Origin: Streptomyces panaciradicis
GTDB taxonomy: Bacteria > Actinomycetota > Actinomycetes > Streptomycetales > Streptomycetaceae
Length of the DNA stretch: 64,000 nt
Direction of reading: 5' to 3'
Assembly (NCBI RefSeq): GCF_023516615.1
Contig: NZ_JAMGBF010000003.1
Coordinates: forward strand, 62,001-126,000
Position numbers and translations under genes: made by a program
Part shown: piece by piece, positions 41,884 to 50,518 of the stretch
Numbering within the stretch: position 1 is the stretch's first letter
How the letters are laid out: each line of letters starts with the position of its first letter
The notes under the pieces: generated by a model
The model's input: only the letters and a program-made list of their open reading frames with translations
Databases searched by the model: none
What the model was told of the DNA's origin: nothing

Positions 41884-43715
41884 CACCGATGACCACACAG
41901 ACCACCGCGCCCGAGACCCCGGGCACCCCCGCCGCTCCCGCCCCGGCCGGCCTCATCGGCATCCCGCCGCACGTCGGCCGCGCACTCGCCGTCGGCGGCG
42001 GCGCACTGACCATCATCTCCACCTTCATGTCGTGGACCTGGACGTCCGCCTTCCCCGGCGACCTCACGGTCTACGGCTACCCGGGCGGCCTGCAGGTCCT
42101 CGTCCTCATCGGCGGCGTGCTGACCACCCTCTTCGCGCTGGCCGGCTACGGCGTCAAGGGCCTGAAGTACGTCGTCCCCTCCGGCGGTGACGCGGCGCTG
42201 AAGTTCGCCGCCCTGGCCGCCTTCGCCACCGCCTGGTACACGGTCATCGCGATCAGCGTCGAGCTCGGCGGCGTCGTCAACCTCGACCCGGGCGGCTACA
42301 TCGTGGCGATCGCCACGCTGGCGGCCTTCGTCGGCGCCCTGGCGCTGCCGTTCGAGCACCCCGCGCCCGATCCGATCGACCCCGACGACAGCGCGTGGGA
42401 GCAGTTCAAGAACCGGTCCTCGCACAAGTGGGAGACCGTCAAGACCGCCTTCTCCGCGCGTCCCCCGCGGCCCGTCGGCAAGCTCCCGACCTACGTCGAG
42501 ATCCTGGTCATCGCCGTCGTCATGGCGCTCGGCCTGCTCGTCTTCACGTACGGCATCGGCACCCAGTACGACGAGCTGTTCGTCGGCTTCCTGATCACGG
42601 CCGGCTTCGGCTTCGCCGCCCTGAACAAGTCCGGTCTCGTCGCCCAGGCCACCGAGATCACCTCGCGGCACCAGACGATCACCGTCTGGGGCGCCTTCAT
42701 CGCGGCGGCCCTGTTCCCCTTCACACAGACCGACGACCAGTACGCGACCATCGGCGTCTACATCCTGATCTTCGCCACCGTCGCCCTGGGCCTGAACATC
42801 GTCGTCGGCCTGGCCGGCCTCCTCGACCTCGGTTACGTCGCCTTCCTCGGCGTCGGCGCCTACGCCGCGGCCCTGGTCTCCGGCTCCCCCAGCTCGCCGT
42901 TCGGGGTGCACTTCCCCTTCTGGGCGGCCGTCCTCGTCGGCGCCGCGGCCTCGCTCACCTTCGGCGTCCTCATCGGCGCGCCGACCCTGCGACTGCGCGG
43001 CGACTACCTGGCCATCGTCACCCTCGGCTTCGGTGAGATCTTCCGGATCACCGCCAACAACCTGGACGGCACCTCCGGTCCCGACCTCACCAACGGCTCC
43101 AACGGCATCTCCTCGATCCCGGACCTGAACATCCTCGGCTGGGACCTCGGCGCCACGCACGACATCCTCGGCTTCGCCATCGGCCGGTTCGCCAACTACT
43201 TCCTGCTGATGCTGCTCATCACGGCCGTCGTCGTCCTCGTCTTCCGGCGCAGCAGCGACTCCCGTATCGGGCGCGCCTGGGTCGCCATCCGCGAGGACGA
43301 GACCGCCGCGCTCGCCATGGGCATCAACGGCTTCCGGGTGAAGCTGATCGCGTTCGCCGTCGGCGCCTCCCTCGCGGGTCTCGCCGGTACGGTGCAGGCG
43401 CACGTGACCTACACCGTCACCCCCGAGCAGTACCAGTTCGCCGGGCCCATCCCGCCGAACTCCGCCTTCCTGCTCGCCGCGGTCGTCCTCGGCGGCATGG
43501 GCACCATCGGCGGTCCGCTGATCGGCGCCTCCCTGCTCTACCTGATCCCGAACAAGCTCCAGTTCCTCGGCGACTACCAGCTGTTCGCCTTCGGTGTCGC
43601 GCTCATCCTGCTGATGCGCTTCCGCCCGGAGGGCCTCGTCGCCAACCGGCGCCGCCAGCTGGAGTTCCACGAAGAGGCCGAAGCGCCCACAGTCCTCAGC
43701 AAGACAGGGGCCTGA
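41880..43715 (+). CDS. livM: Branched-chain amino acid ABC transporter permease LivM, extended
   Basis: A 611-residue permease. The canonical LivM core begins near residue 293 with ATIGVYILIFATVALGLNIV and GLLDLGYVAFLGVGAYAAAL, and includes LRLRGDYLAIVTLGFGEI and the cytoplasmic AVVLGGMGTIGGPLIGASLL. The first about 290 residues are extra: some five hydrophobic segments and an acidic loop (EHPAPDPIDPDDSAWEQFKN). Typical LivM proteins are about 330-420 residues. The GTG at 41880 overlaps livH; an ATG at 41889 is an alternative. The extension may add a regulatory or stabilising module. Confidence 0.92.
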   Translation: MTPMTTQTTAPETPGTPAAPAPAGLIGIPPHVGRALAVGGGALTIISTFMSWTWTSAFPGDLTVYGYPGGLQVLVLIGGVLTTLFALAGYGVKGLKYVVPSGGDAALKFAALAAFATAWYTVIAISVELGGVVNLDPGGYIVAIATLAAFVGALALPFEHPAPDPIDPDDSAWEQFKNRSSHKWETVKTAFSARPPRPVGKLPTYVEILVIAVVMALGLLVFTYGIGTQYDELFVGFLITAGFGFAALNKSGLVAQATEITSRHQTITVWGAFIAAALFPFTQTDDQYATIGVYILIFATVALGLNIVVGLAGLLDLGYVAFLGVGAYAAALVSGSPSSPFGVHFPFWAAVLVGAAASLTFGVLIGAPTLRLRGDYLAIVTLGFGEIFRITANNLDGTSGPDLTNGSNGISSIPDLNILGWDLGATHDILGFAIGRFANYFLLMLLITAVVVLVFRRSSDSRIGRAWVAIREDETAALAMGINGFRVKLIAFAVGASLAGLAGTVQAHVTYTVTPEQYQFAGPIPPNSAFLLAAVVLGGMGTIGGPLIGASLLYLIPNKLQFLGDYQLFAFGVALILLMRFRPEGLVANRRRQLEFHEEAEAPTVLSKTGA

Positions 43716-43721
43716 CCACAC

Positions 43722-44633
43722 ATGACCACCGACACCACCACCCAGGGCACCACCCCGGGCGCCACCGCCCCCGGCCAGGTCGTCCTCGACGCCCGCGGCG
43801 TGACGATGCGCTTCGGCGGTCTGACCGCCGTGCGCAATGTCGACCTGACCGTCAACAGCGGCGAGATCGTCGGCCTCATCGGCCCCAACGGCGCCGGCAA
43901 GACGACCTTCTTCAACTGCCTGACCGGCCTCTACATCCCCACCGAGGGCGAGGTCCGCTACAAGGACGCGGTCCTGCCTCCGAAGTCCTTCAAGGTCACC
44001 GCGGCCGGTATCGCGCGCACCTTCCAGAACATCCGTCTGTTCGCCAACATGACGGTCCTGGAGAACGTGCTCGTCGGCCGCCACACCCGGACGAAGGAGG
44101 GCTTCTGGTCCGCCGTCCTGCGCCTGCCCGGCTTCCACCGGGCGGAGAACGCCTCGCGGGACCGGGCCATGGAGCTGCTGGAGTTCGTCGGCCTCGCGAG
44201 CAAGGCCGACCACCTCGCCCGCAACCTCCCCTACGGCGAGCAGCGCAAGCTGGAGATCGCGCGCGCCCTCGCGAGCGAGCCGGGCCTGCTCCTGCTCGAC
44301 GAGCCGACCGCCGGCATGAACCCGCAGGAGACGCGGGCCACGGAGGAACTCGTCTTCGCCATCCGTGACATGGGCATCGCCGTCCTCGTCATCGAGCACG
44401 ACATGCGGTTCATCTTCAACCTCTGCGACCGCGTCGCCGTGCTCGTGCAGGGCGAGAAGCTCGTCGAGGGCGACAGCGCCACCGTGCAGGGCGACGAGCG
44501 GGTGATCGCCGCCTACCTCGGCGAGCCCTTCGACGGCTCGCCCGGCGACGACGAGGCCGCCGAGGTCGACGCCGCCGAAGTCCACGCCGACGCCCCGAGG
44601 GACGCCGCGCCCGGCAAGGAGAACGACCGATGA
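43722..44633 (+). CDS. livG: Branched-chain amino acid ABC transporter ATPase LivG
   Basis: A 303-residue ATPase. Walker A is GPNGAGKTTFFNCLTGL near residues 50-66; the Q-loop ARTFQNIRLF and signature NLPYGEQRKLEIARAL differ from LSGGQ in the usual LivG way. Walker B is LLLLDEPTAGMNP and the H-loop is VIEHDM. The C-terminal 40 residues are an acidic Asp/Glu/Ala tail absent from many LivG proteins. The ATG is 6 bp after the livM stop and the stop overlaps the livF ATG (ATGA). Confidence 0.95.
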   Translation: MTTDTTTQGTTPGATAPGQVVLDARGVTMRFGGLTAVRNVDLTVNSGEIVGLIGPNGAGKTTFFNCLTGLYIPTEGEVRYKDAVLPPKSFKVTAAGIARTFQNIRLFANMTVLENVLVGRHTRTKEGFWSAVLRLPGFHRAENASRDRAMELLEFVGLASKADHLARNLPYGEQRKLEIARALASEPGLLLLDEPTAGMNPQETRATEELVFAIRDMGIAVLVIEHDMRFIFNLCDRVAVLVQGEKLVEGDSATVQGDERVIAAYLGEPFDGSPGDDEAAEVDAAEVHADAPRDAAPGKENDR

Positions 44634-45346
44634 CCGCACTCCTGGAGGTCGAGGACCTCCGCGTCGCCTACGGCAAGATCGAGGCCGTGAAGGGCATCTC
44701 CTTCAAGGTCGAGGCGGGCGAGGTCGTCACCCTGATCGGCACCAACGGCGCCGGCAAGACCACCACGCTGCGCACCCTGTCCGGGCTGCTGAAGCCGGTG
44801 GGCGGCCAGATCAGGTTCGACGGCAAGTCGCTGAAGAAGACCCCCGCCCACCAGATCGTCTCCCTCGGCCTCGCGCACTCCCCCGAGGGGCGGCACATCT
44901 TCCCGCGCATGACGATCGAGGACAACCTGCGTCTCGGCGCGTTCCTGCGCAGCGACCGGGCGGGCATCGAGAAGGACATCCAGCGCGCCTACGACCTCTT
45001 CCCGATCCTGGGAGAGCGCCGCAAGCAGGCCGCGGGCACCCTCTCCGGCGGTGAGCAGCAGATGCTCGCCATGGGCAGGGCCCTGATGTCCCAGCCGAAG
45101 CTGCTGATGCTCGACGAGCCCTCCATGGGTCTGTCGCCGATCATGATGCAGAAGATCATGGCGACGATCGCCGAGCTGAAGTCCCAGGGCACGACCATCC
45201 TGCTGGTCGAGCAGAACGCCCAGGCGGCGCTCTCGCTCGCCGACCACGGTCATGTCATGGAGGTCGGCAGCATCGTTCTGTCCGGCACCGGTCAGAACCT
45301 GCTGCACGACGAGTCGGTCCGCAAGGCCTACCTCGGCGAGGACTGA
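44630..45346 (+). CDS. livF: Branched-chain amino acid ABC transporter ATPase LivF
   Basis: A 238-residue ATPase, partner of LivG. Walker A is GTNGAGKTTTLRTLSGLL near residues 38-55; SPEGRHIFPRMTIEDNLRLG is the LivF-type Q-loop region, the signature is LSGGEQQMLAMGRAL, Walker B is LLMLDEPSMGLSP and the H-loop is LVEQNAQAAL with Gln in place of His, as in other LivF proteins. It ends the operon before a strong convergent terminator. Confidence 0.95.
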   Translation: MTALLEVEDLRVAYGKIEAVKGISFKVEAGEVVTLIGTNGAGKTTTLRTLSGLLKPVGGQIRFDGKSLKKTPAHQIVSLGLAHSPEGRHIFPRMTIEDNLRLGAFLRSDRAGIEKDIQRAYDLFPILGERRKQAAGTLSGGEQQMLAMGRALMSQPKLLMLDEPSMGLSPIMMQKIMATIAELKSQGTTILLVEQNAQAALSLADHGHVMEVGSIVLSGTGQNLLHDESVRKAYLGED

Positions 45347-45364
45347 GTCCTCGGGCGGTACGAC

Positions 45365-45402
45365 GAGGCCCGCGCCCCCGGTGCTCCGGGGACGCGGGCC
45401 TC
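45365..45402 (-). terminator. Terminator between livF and the ANTAR regulator
   Basis: GAGGCCCGCG, one imperfect pair, CCCCGG, loop TGCT, CCGGGG and CGCGGGCCTC, with an outer GTACGAC/GTCGTAC arm at 45358-45364 and 45409-45415. The imperfect pair is C/A on plus and G/U on minus, so it is oriented for the minus-strand regulator. Confidence 0.85.
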
Positions 45403-45421
45403 ACCGCTGTCGTACGAGGGG

Positions 45422-46078
45422 TCAGGCCTTGCCGGCCTTCTTCTCGTCGGCGTCCTGGATGACGGCCTCGGCGACCTGCTGCATGGACATCCGGCGGTCC
45501 ATGGAGGTCTTCTGGATCCACCGGAACGCGGCCGGCTCGGTCAGGCCGTACTCGGTCTGCAGGATCGACTTCGCGCGGTCGACGAGCTTGCGGGTCTCCA
45601 GGCGCTGGGTGAGGTCGGCGACCTCCTTCTCCAGCTCCTTCAGCTCGGTGAACCGGGACACGGCCATCTCGATCGCCGGGACGACGTCGCTCTTGCTGAA
45701 GGGCTTGACGAGGTAGGCCATGGCGCCGGCGTCCCGGGCCCGCTCGACCAGGTCCCGCTGCGAGAAGGCCGTGAGCATCAGGACCGGGGCGATCCGCTCC
45801 TCGGCGATCTTCTCGGCGGCGGAGATGCCGTCGAGCTTGGGCATCTTCACGTCGAGGATGACGAGGTCGGGCTGGTGCTCGCGGGCGAGCTCGATGGCCT
45901 GCTCGCCGTCGCCGGCCTCGCCGACGACGCTGTAACCCTCTTCCTCCAGCATCTCTTTGAGGTCGAGCCGGATGAGGGCCTCGTCCTCGGCGATGACGAC
46001 ACGGGTCGTCAGCGGAGGCACGTGCGACTTGTCGTCGTCGGGCGCGTCTACGGGCTGGGGCGACTCGGGGGAGGTCAC
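45422..46078 (-). CDS. pdtaR: ANTAR-domain response regulator (PdtaR-like)
   Basis: A 218-residue regulator. The receiver begins RVVIAEDEALIRLDLKEML with phospho-acceptor Asp in VILDVKMPKLDG near residue 80 (after a 28-residue acidic lead), Thr in MLTAFSQRD, and Lys in AYLVKPFSK. The C-terminal 60 residues, LTQRLETRKLVDRAKSILQ then AFRWIQKTSMDRRMSMQQVA, are an ANTAR domain that binds paired RNA hairpins and prevents termination. The GTG at 46078 follows AAGGAG. The mycobacterial counterpart works with PdtaS; the sensor kinase is not nearby. Confidence 0.93.
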   Translation of the reverse strand: MTSPESPQPVDAPDDDKSHVPPLTTRVVIAEDEALIRLDLKEMLEEEGYSVVGEAGDGEQAIELAREHQPDLVILDVKMPKLDGISAAEKIAEERIAPVLMLTAFSQRDLVERARDAGAMAYLVKPFSKSDVVPAIEMAVSRFTELKELEKEVADLTQRLETRKLVDRAKSILQTEYGLTEPAAFRWIQKTSMDRRMSMQQVAEAVIQDADEKKAGKA

Positions 46079-46108
46079 GGGGGCTCCTTGTTCAGGGCAG
46101 GGGTACTG

Positions 46109-46139
46109 CTGACAAGAGCGTACCCAGCTGCGGTAAGGT
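46109..46139 (+). promoter_or_regulatory. Possible promoter of the tRNA gene
   Basis: CTGACA (46109-46114) and TAAGGT (46134-46139) are 19 bp apart, on the plus strand about 40 bp before the tRNA. The spacing is longer than ideal. Confidence 0.35.
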
Positions 46140-46180
46140 GGGGGCACGGCGGGTGACCGCCGACCTTTGTTTCACAGGGA

Positions 46181-46253
46181 GCCCCGGTAGCCCAGCGGTA
46201 GAGGCAATGGTCTCAAACACCATCCAGCGTCGGTTCGAATCCGACCCGGGGTA
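46181..46253 (+). tRNA. tRNA-Leu (CAA), short variable loop
   Basis: A 73-nt cloverleaf. Acceptor GCCCCGG pairs with CCGGGGT (the terminal pair is G/U); a D-arm stem is GCC/GGC; the anticodon stem ATGGT/ACCAT holds loop CTCAAAC with anticodon CAA at 46214-46216. The T-arm GTCGG/CCGAC has loop TTCGAAT. No CCA is encoded; discriminator A at 46253. The variable region is only 5 nt (CCAGC), whereas bacterial tRNA-Leu normally has a long variable arm. CAA decodes UUG. A tRNA-Leu at this place, between the ANTAR gene and pyk, fits what I recall for Streptomyces. Confidence 0.85.
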
Positions 46254-46272
46254 CTTTTCCTTCTCTTCCAAG

Positions 46273-46293
46273 GTCGCCTTTTCGGCGGCTTTT
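46273..46293 (+). terminator. tRNA terminator hairpin with T-run
   Basis: GTCGCC and GGCGGC around TTTTC, then TTTT at 46290-46293. One pair is T/G on the plus strand, so it matches the tRNA transcript rather than pyk. It overlaps the first base of the pyk stop. Confidence 0.7.
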
Positions 46294-47729
46294 CACTTGG
46301 GCCGGTCGTCCTCTCCGATGTGGTGAACCCGCACCATGTTCGTCGCGCCCGGAATTCCGGGCGGTGAACCCGCGGTGATGACCACGATGTCGCCCTTTTC
46401 GCAGCGGCCGTATTTCAGCAGAAGTTCGTCCACCTGGTGGACCATGGCGTCCGTGGAGTCCGCGTGGGGACCGAGGAAGGTCTCCGCTCCCCAGGTCAGG
46501 CTGAGCTGGGAGCGGGTGGCCGGTTCCGGGGTGAAGGCCAGCAGCGGGATCGGCGAGCGGTAGCGGGACAGCCGGCGGGCGGTGTCGCCGGACTGGGTGA
46601 AGGCGACCAGGAACCGGGCGCCCAGGAAGTCCCCCATCTCGGCGGCCGCGCGGGCCACCGCGCCGCCCTGGGTGCGGGGCTTGTTGCTCTCGGTCAGCGG
46701 CGACAGCCCCTTGGCGAGGACGTCCTCCTCCGCGGCCTCGACGATCCGCGCCATCGTCCGGACCGTCTCGACGGCGTACTTGCCGACACTGGTCTCGCCG
46801 GAGAGCATCACCGCGTCCGTGCCGTCGATGATCGCGTTGGCGACGTCCGAGGCCTCCGCACGCGTCGGGCGGGAGTTGTCGATCATCGAGTCCAGCATCT
46901 GCGTCGCCACGATCACCGGCTTGGCGTTGCGCCGGGCGAGTGCGACGGCCCGCTTCTGGACCATGGGGACCTGCTCCAGGGGCATCTCGACACCCAGGTC
47001 GCCGCGCGCGACCATGACCCCGTCGAAGGCGGCGACGATGTCGTCGATGGCGTCCACGGCCTGCGGTTTCTCCACCTTGGCGATGACGGGCAGGCGGCGC
47101 CCCTCCTCGTCCATGATGCGGTGCACGTCCTCGACGTCCCGGCCGCTGCGGACGAAGGACAGCGCGACGACGTCGGCGCCGGTGCGCAGCGCCCAGCGCA
47201 GGTCCTCCTCGTCCTTCTCGGACAGGGCGGGCACGGAGACGGCGACGCCGGGGAGGTTGAGGCCCTTGTGGTCGGAGACCATCCCGCCCTCGACGACCCT
47301 GGTGCGCACCCGGGGGCCGTCGACGGCGGTCACCTCCAGGCAGACCTTGCCGTCGTCGACGAGGATGCGCTCCCCGGCCGTGACGTCGGCGGCGAGGCCG
47401 GCGTAGGTGGTCCCGCAGGAGTGGCGGTCGCCCTCGGCGCCCTCCTCCACGGTGATGGTGAAGGTGTCGCCGCGTTCAAGGAGTACGGGACCCTCGGCGA
47501 AACGGCCGAGCCGGATCTTCGGGCCCTGAAGGTCGGCGAGGATGCCGACGCTGCGGCCGGTCTCGTCGGCGGCCTTGCGGACGCGCCGGTAGCGCTCCTC
47601 GTGCTCGGCGTGCGTGCCGTGGCTGAGGTTGAGTCGGGCGACATCCATTCCCGCTTCGACCAGGGCCTTGATCTGGTCGTACGAGTCGGTCGCGGGTCCC
47701 AGAGTGCAGACGATCTTTGCTCGGCGCAT
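46293..47729 (-). CDS. pyk: Pyruvate kinase
   Basis: A 478-residue glycolytic enzyme converting phosphoenolpyruvate and ADP to pyruvate and ATP. The N-terminus RRAKIVCTLGPATDSYDQIK and the PEP/metal site VARLNLSHGTH start the barrel; the catalytic Lys lies in VIAKVEKPQAVDAIDDI; VARGDLGVEMPLEQVPMVQK is the divalent-metal segment, and AIIDGTDAVMLSGETSVGKY follows. The B domain spans about 70-170. Length and sequence match one of the two Pyk of Streptomyces. The gene starts at an ATG and is convergent with the tRNA. Confidence 0.96.
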   Translation of the reverse strand: MRRAKIVCTLGPATDSYDQIKALVEAGMDVARLNLSHGTHAEHEERYRRVRKAADETGRSVGILADLQGPKIRLGRFAEGPVLLERGDTFTITVEEGAEGDRHSCGTTYAGLAADVTAGERILVDDGKVCLEVTAVDGPRVRTRVVEGGMVSDHKGLNLPGVAVSVPALSEKDEEDLRWALRTGADVVALSFVRSGRDVEDVHRIMDEEGRRLPVIAKVEKPQAVDAIDDIVAAFDGVMVARGDLGVEMPLEQVPMVQKRAVALARRNAKPVIVATQMLDSMIDNSRPTRAEASDVANAIIDGTDAVMLSGETSVGKYAVETVRTMARIVEAAEEDVLAKGLSPLTESNKPRTQGGAVARAAAEMGDFLGARFLVAFTQSGDTARRLSRYRSPIPLLAFTPEPATRSQLSLTWGAETFLGPHADSTDAMVHQVDELLLKYGRCEKGDIVVITAGSPPGIPGATNMVRVHHIGEDDRPK

Positions 47730-47860
47730 GATTCGACCCTAGGGCTTACCGGCGGGTAGGGAATTGGTCGTGAATGACTACTCAACAACCTCTGAGTGAA
47801 AGGCTGTTGACAAGTAATGAATTGTGCGCGGGGGTGCTCCGATGAGCATTCCGCGATTCC

Positions 47861-48562
47861 CTAGAGGGCCGGCGGAGCCATGGTGAACCGGGCGTTCACC
47901 GCGGCCTGGACGGTCTGCCGCTGGGGTTCGAGGTCGAGCGCGGCCGGCGCGTCCTCGGCGCCCGCCCCGTAGGCCATGGAGCGCATCCGCGTGCGGTAGG
48001 GCTGGGCCTCCTCGGCGCCGATGTCCGCCAGCTCCACGAGGGCGACGAGCGAGGTGCCGAGCGCCTCGGCGTACTCCCTCGCCCGCTGGACCGCCTCCCG
48101 CACCGCCTGCTGCCGGGCCTCCCGGTGGGCCGGGGAGGCGGGGCGCAGCGCCCACCAGGGACCGTCCACCCGGGTCAGTTCCAAGTCGGCCAGTCGGGTG
48201 GTCAGTTCACCGAGGGCGGTGAAGTCGGTGAGCTCGGCGGTGATGTGGACGCGCCCGTGGTACGCGTGGACGCGCTCCCCGCGCCCCTTGTCCTTCAGTT
48301 CGGGACTGACGGACAGGGCGCCGGTCTCGACGTGCTCCACGGCCTCGCCGTAGGACTTGATGAGCTCCAGGGCCGCGGCGTTGCGGCGGGTGAGGTCGTC
48401 GAGGGCGGCCCGGCGGTCCCTGCCGCGGGAGGCGACGGTGACGCCGATGCGGGCGATCTCGGGGTCGACTTCGAGGTGGGCCTCGCCGCGGACGGCGATG
48501 CGGGGGGCGTCCGGGGTGCCGTAGGGGGCGGGGCGCGGGTCGTCCGATGCGGGGGTGGTCAT
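47861..48562 (-). CDS. SIMPL-domain (DUF541) protein
   Basis: A 233-residue protein with the SIMPL/DUF541 fold. ISVTV-type opening RIAVRGEAHLEVDPEIARIG, VETGALSVSPELKDKGRGER and VHAYHGRVHITAELTDFTAL, then the helix HREARQQAVREAVQRAREYA are diagnostic. Many SIMPL proteins are exported, but no signal peptide is visible here. The ATG at 48562 is preferred over an upstream frame because the upstream residues lack homology. The function is unknown. The gene is divergent from the 5'-nucleotidase gene. Confidence 0.82.
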   Translation of the reverse strand: MTTPASDDPRPAPYGTPDAPRIAVRGEAHLEVDPEIARIGVTVASRGRDRRAALDDLTRRNAAALELIKSYGEAVEHVETGALSVSPELKDKGRGERVHAYHGRVHITAELTDFTALGELTTRLADLELTRVDGPWWALRPASPAHREARQQAVREAVQRAREYAEALGTSLVALVELADIGAEEAQPYRTRMRSMAYGAGAEDAPAALDLEPQRQTVQAAVNARFTMAPPAL

Positions 48563-48712
48563 ACGCCCCACTGTGTCACTCCCCGCCCGGCCGCCGGGGC
48601 GGGTCGGCACGAGAGAGGTCACCGGATCGCAACCTGGCGGGCCTGTTGCCGGTTGCCATGCTCGGGTCAGAATCTACGCGCGTTGTTGACCTTTTCCCGA
48701 GGAGATCGAGAC

Positions 48713-50518
48713 ATGCCCTTGAACCGGCGGAAGTTCCTGAAGAAGTCGGCCGCGACCGGAGCGGGGGTGGCCGTCGCGAGCGCGGTGGCGGCTCCGGCGG
48801 CGCAGGCGGCGCCCGAGACGCCGGGGAAGAGACCCGCCAAGCGGTACTCGCTCACCGTCATGGGCACCACCGACCTGCACGGGCACGTCTTCAACTGGGA
48901 CTACTTCAAGGACGCGGAGTACACCGACAAGGCCGGCAACGCGCAGGGCCTGGCCCGGATCTCGACGCTCGTGAACCGGTTGCGCGAGGAGAAGGGCCGC
49001 TGCAACACCCTCCTGCTGGACGCGGGCGACACCATCCAGGGCACCCCGCTGACGTACTACTACGCGAAGGTGGACCCGATCACCGCCGAGGGCGGCCCGG
49101 TGCACCCGATGGCGCAGGCCATGAACGCGATCGGGTACGACGCGGCGGCCCTGGGCAACCACGAGTTCAACTACGGCATCGAGACCCTGCGGAAGTTCGA
49201 GGAGCAGCTGCGCTTCCCGCTGCTGGGGGCGAACGCGGTGGACGCAAAGACGCAGAAGCCCGCCTTCCCGCCGTACTTCATCAAGAAGTTCCGGGTGCCG
49301 GGGGCGCCTCCGGTGAAGGTGGCGGTGCTCGGTCTGACGAACCCGGGCATCGCGATCTGGGACAAGGCCTATGTGCAGGGCAAGCTCCAGTTCCCGGGCC
49401 TGGAGGAGCAGGCCGCCAAGTGGGTGCCGAAGCTTAAGTCGATGGGCGCGGACGTGGTGATCGTGTCCGCGCACAGCGGCTCGTCCGGCACGTCCTCCTA
49501 CGGCGACCAGGTGCCGTACGTCGAGAACTCGGCCGCGCTGGTCGCGCAGCAGGTGCCCGACATCGACGCGATCCTGGTGGGCCACGCGCACGTGGAGATC
49601 CCGGAGCTGAAGGTCACCAACACCACGACCGGCAAGCCGGTGGTGCTGTCGGAGCCGCTGGCGTTCGCGGAGCGGCTGTCGGTGTTCGACGTCGAGCTGG
49701 TCTTCGCCAAGGGCCGGTGGACCGTGGAGTCGGTGTCGTCGAAGGTGCTGAACTCCAACACGGTCGCCGACGACCCGAAGATCACCAAGCTGCTGGCGGA
49801 CGAGCACGCGAAGGTCGTCGAGTACGTCAACCAGGTCGTCGGCCGGGCGACCGAGACCCTGACGACGGTCGAGGCCCGCTACAAGGACGCACCGATCATC
49901 GACCTGATCACCAAGGTGCAGGAGGACGTGGTCAAGGCGGCGCTGGCGGGCACGCAGTACGCGGCGCTGCCGGTGATCGCCCAGGCCTCGCCGTTCTCGC
50001 GGACGTCCGAGATCCCGGCCGGCAACGTCACCATCCGGGACCTGTCCTCCCTCTACGTGTACGACAACACGCTGGTCGCCAAGCTGCTGACGGGCGCCCA
50101 GCTCCGGGCCTACCTGGAGTACTCGGCGGAGTACTTCGTGCAGACGGCGCCGGACGCGGCCGTCGACGTGGAGAAGCTGACCAACGCGAACAACCGCCCG
50201 GACTACAACTACGACTACGTGTCGGGGCTGTCGTACGACATCGACATCGCCCAGCCGGCCGGTTCGCGGATCAAGAACCTCACGTTCGGCGGGGCCGCGC
50301 TGGACGACGCGCAGCAGTTCGTGTTCGCGGTCAACAACTACCGGGCCAACGGCGGCGGCGCCTTCCCCTATGTGGCGACCGCGCAGGAGCTGTGGTCGGA
50401 GTCGACGGAGATCCGTACGCGGATCGCGGAGTGGGTGACGGCGAAGGGCGTGCTGGACCCGAAGGACTTCGCGTCGGTGGACTGGAAGCTGACGAGGAAC
50501 GGCACGCCGGTCTTCTAG
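48713..50518 (+). CDS. Tat-exported bifunctional metallophosphatase/5'-nucleotidase
   Basis: A 601-residue exported hydrolase. A twin-arginine signal peptide is at residues 1-32: RRKFLKKSAATGAG and AVAAPAAQA. The metallophosphatase motifs are TTDLHGHVFNWDYF, LDAGDTIQGTPL, LGNHEFNYG, VSAHSG and GHAHVEIP. The C-terminal 5'-nucleotidase domain (about 365-600) has VYDNTLVAKLLTGAQLRAYLE. It should release phosphate from extracellular nucleotides or related esters. The ATG follows GAGGAG. Its stop overlaps that of the convergent N-hydroxylase. Confidence 0.92.
   Translation: MPLNRRKFLKKSAATGAGVAVASAVAAPAAQAAPETPGKRPAKRYSLTVMGTTDLHGHVFNWDYFKDAEYTDKAGNAQGLARISTLVNRLREEKGRCNTLLLDAGDTIQGTPLTYYYAKVDPITAEGGPVHPMAQAMNAIGYDAAALGNHEFNYGIETLRKFEEQLRFPLLGANAVDAKTQKPAFPPYFIKKFRVPGAPPVKVAVLGLTNPGIAIWDKAYVQGKLQFPGLEEQAAKWVPKLKSMGADVVIVSAHSGSSGTSSYGDQVPYVENSAALVAQQVPDIDAILVGHAHVEIPELKVTNTTTGKPVVLSEPLAFAERLSVFDVELVFAKGRWTVESVSSKVLNSNTVADDPKITKLLADEHAKVVEYVNQVVGRATETLTTVEARYKDAPIIDLITKVQEDVVKAALAGTQYAALPVIAQASPFSRTSEIPAGNVTIRDLSSLYVYDNTLVAKLLTGAQLRAYLEYSAEYFVQTAPDAAVDVEKLTNANNRPDYNYDYVSGLSYDIDIAQPAGSRIKNLTFGGAALDDAQQFVFAVNNYRANGGGAFPYVATAQELWSESTEIRTRIAEWVTAKGVLDPKDFASVDWKLTRNGTPVF

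Noticed and set aside
41745..44639. A 964-codon open frame antisense to the liv operon
   Set aside because: It is a shadow of strong Liv proteins on the plus strand and has no independent features.
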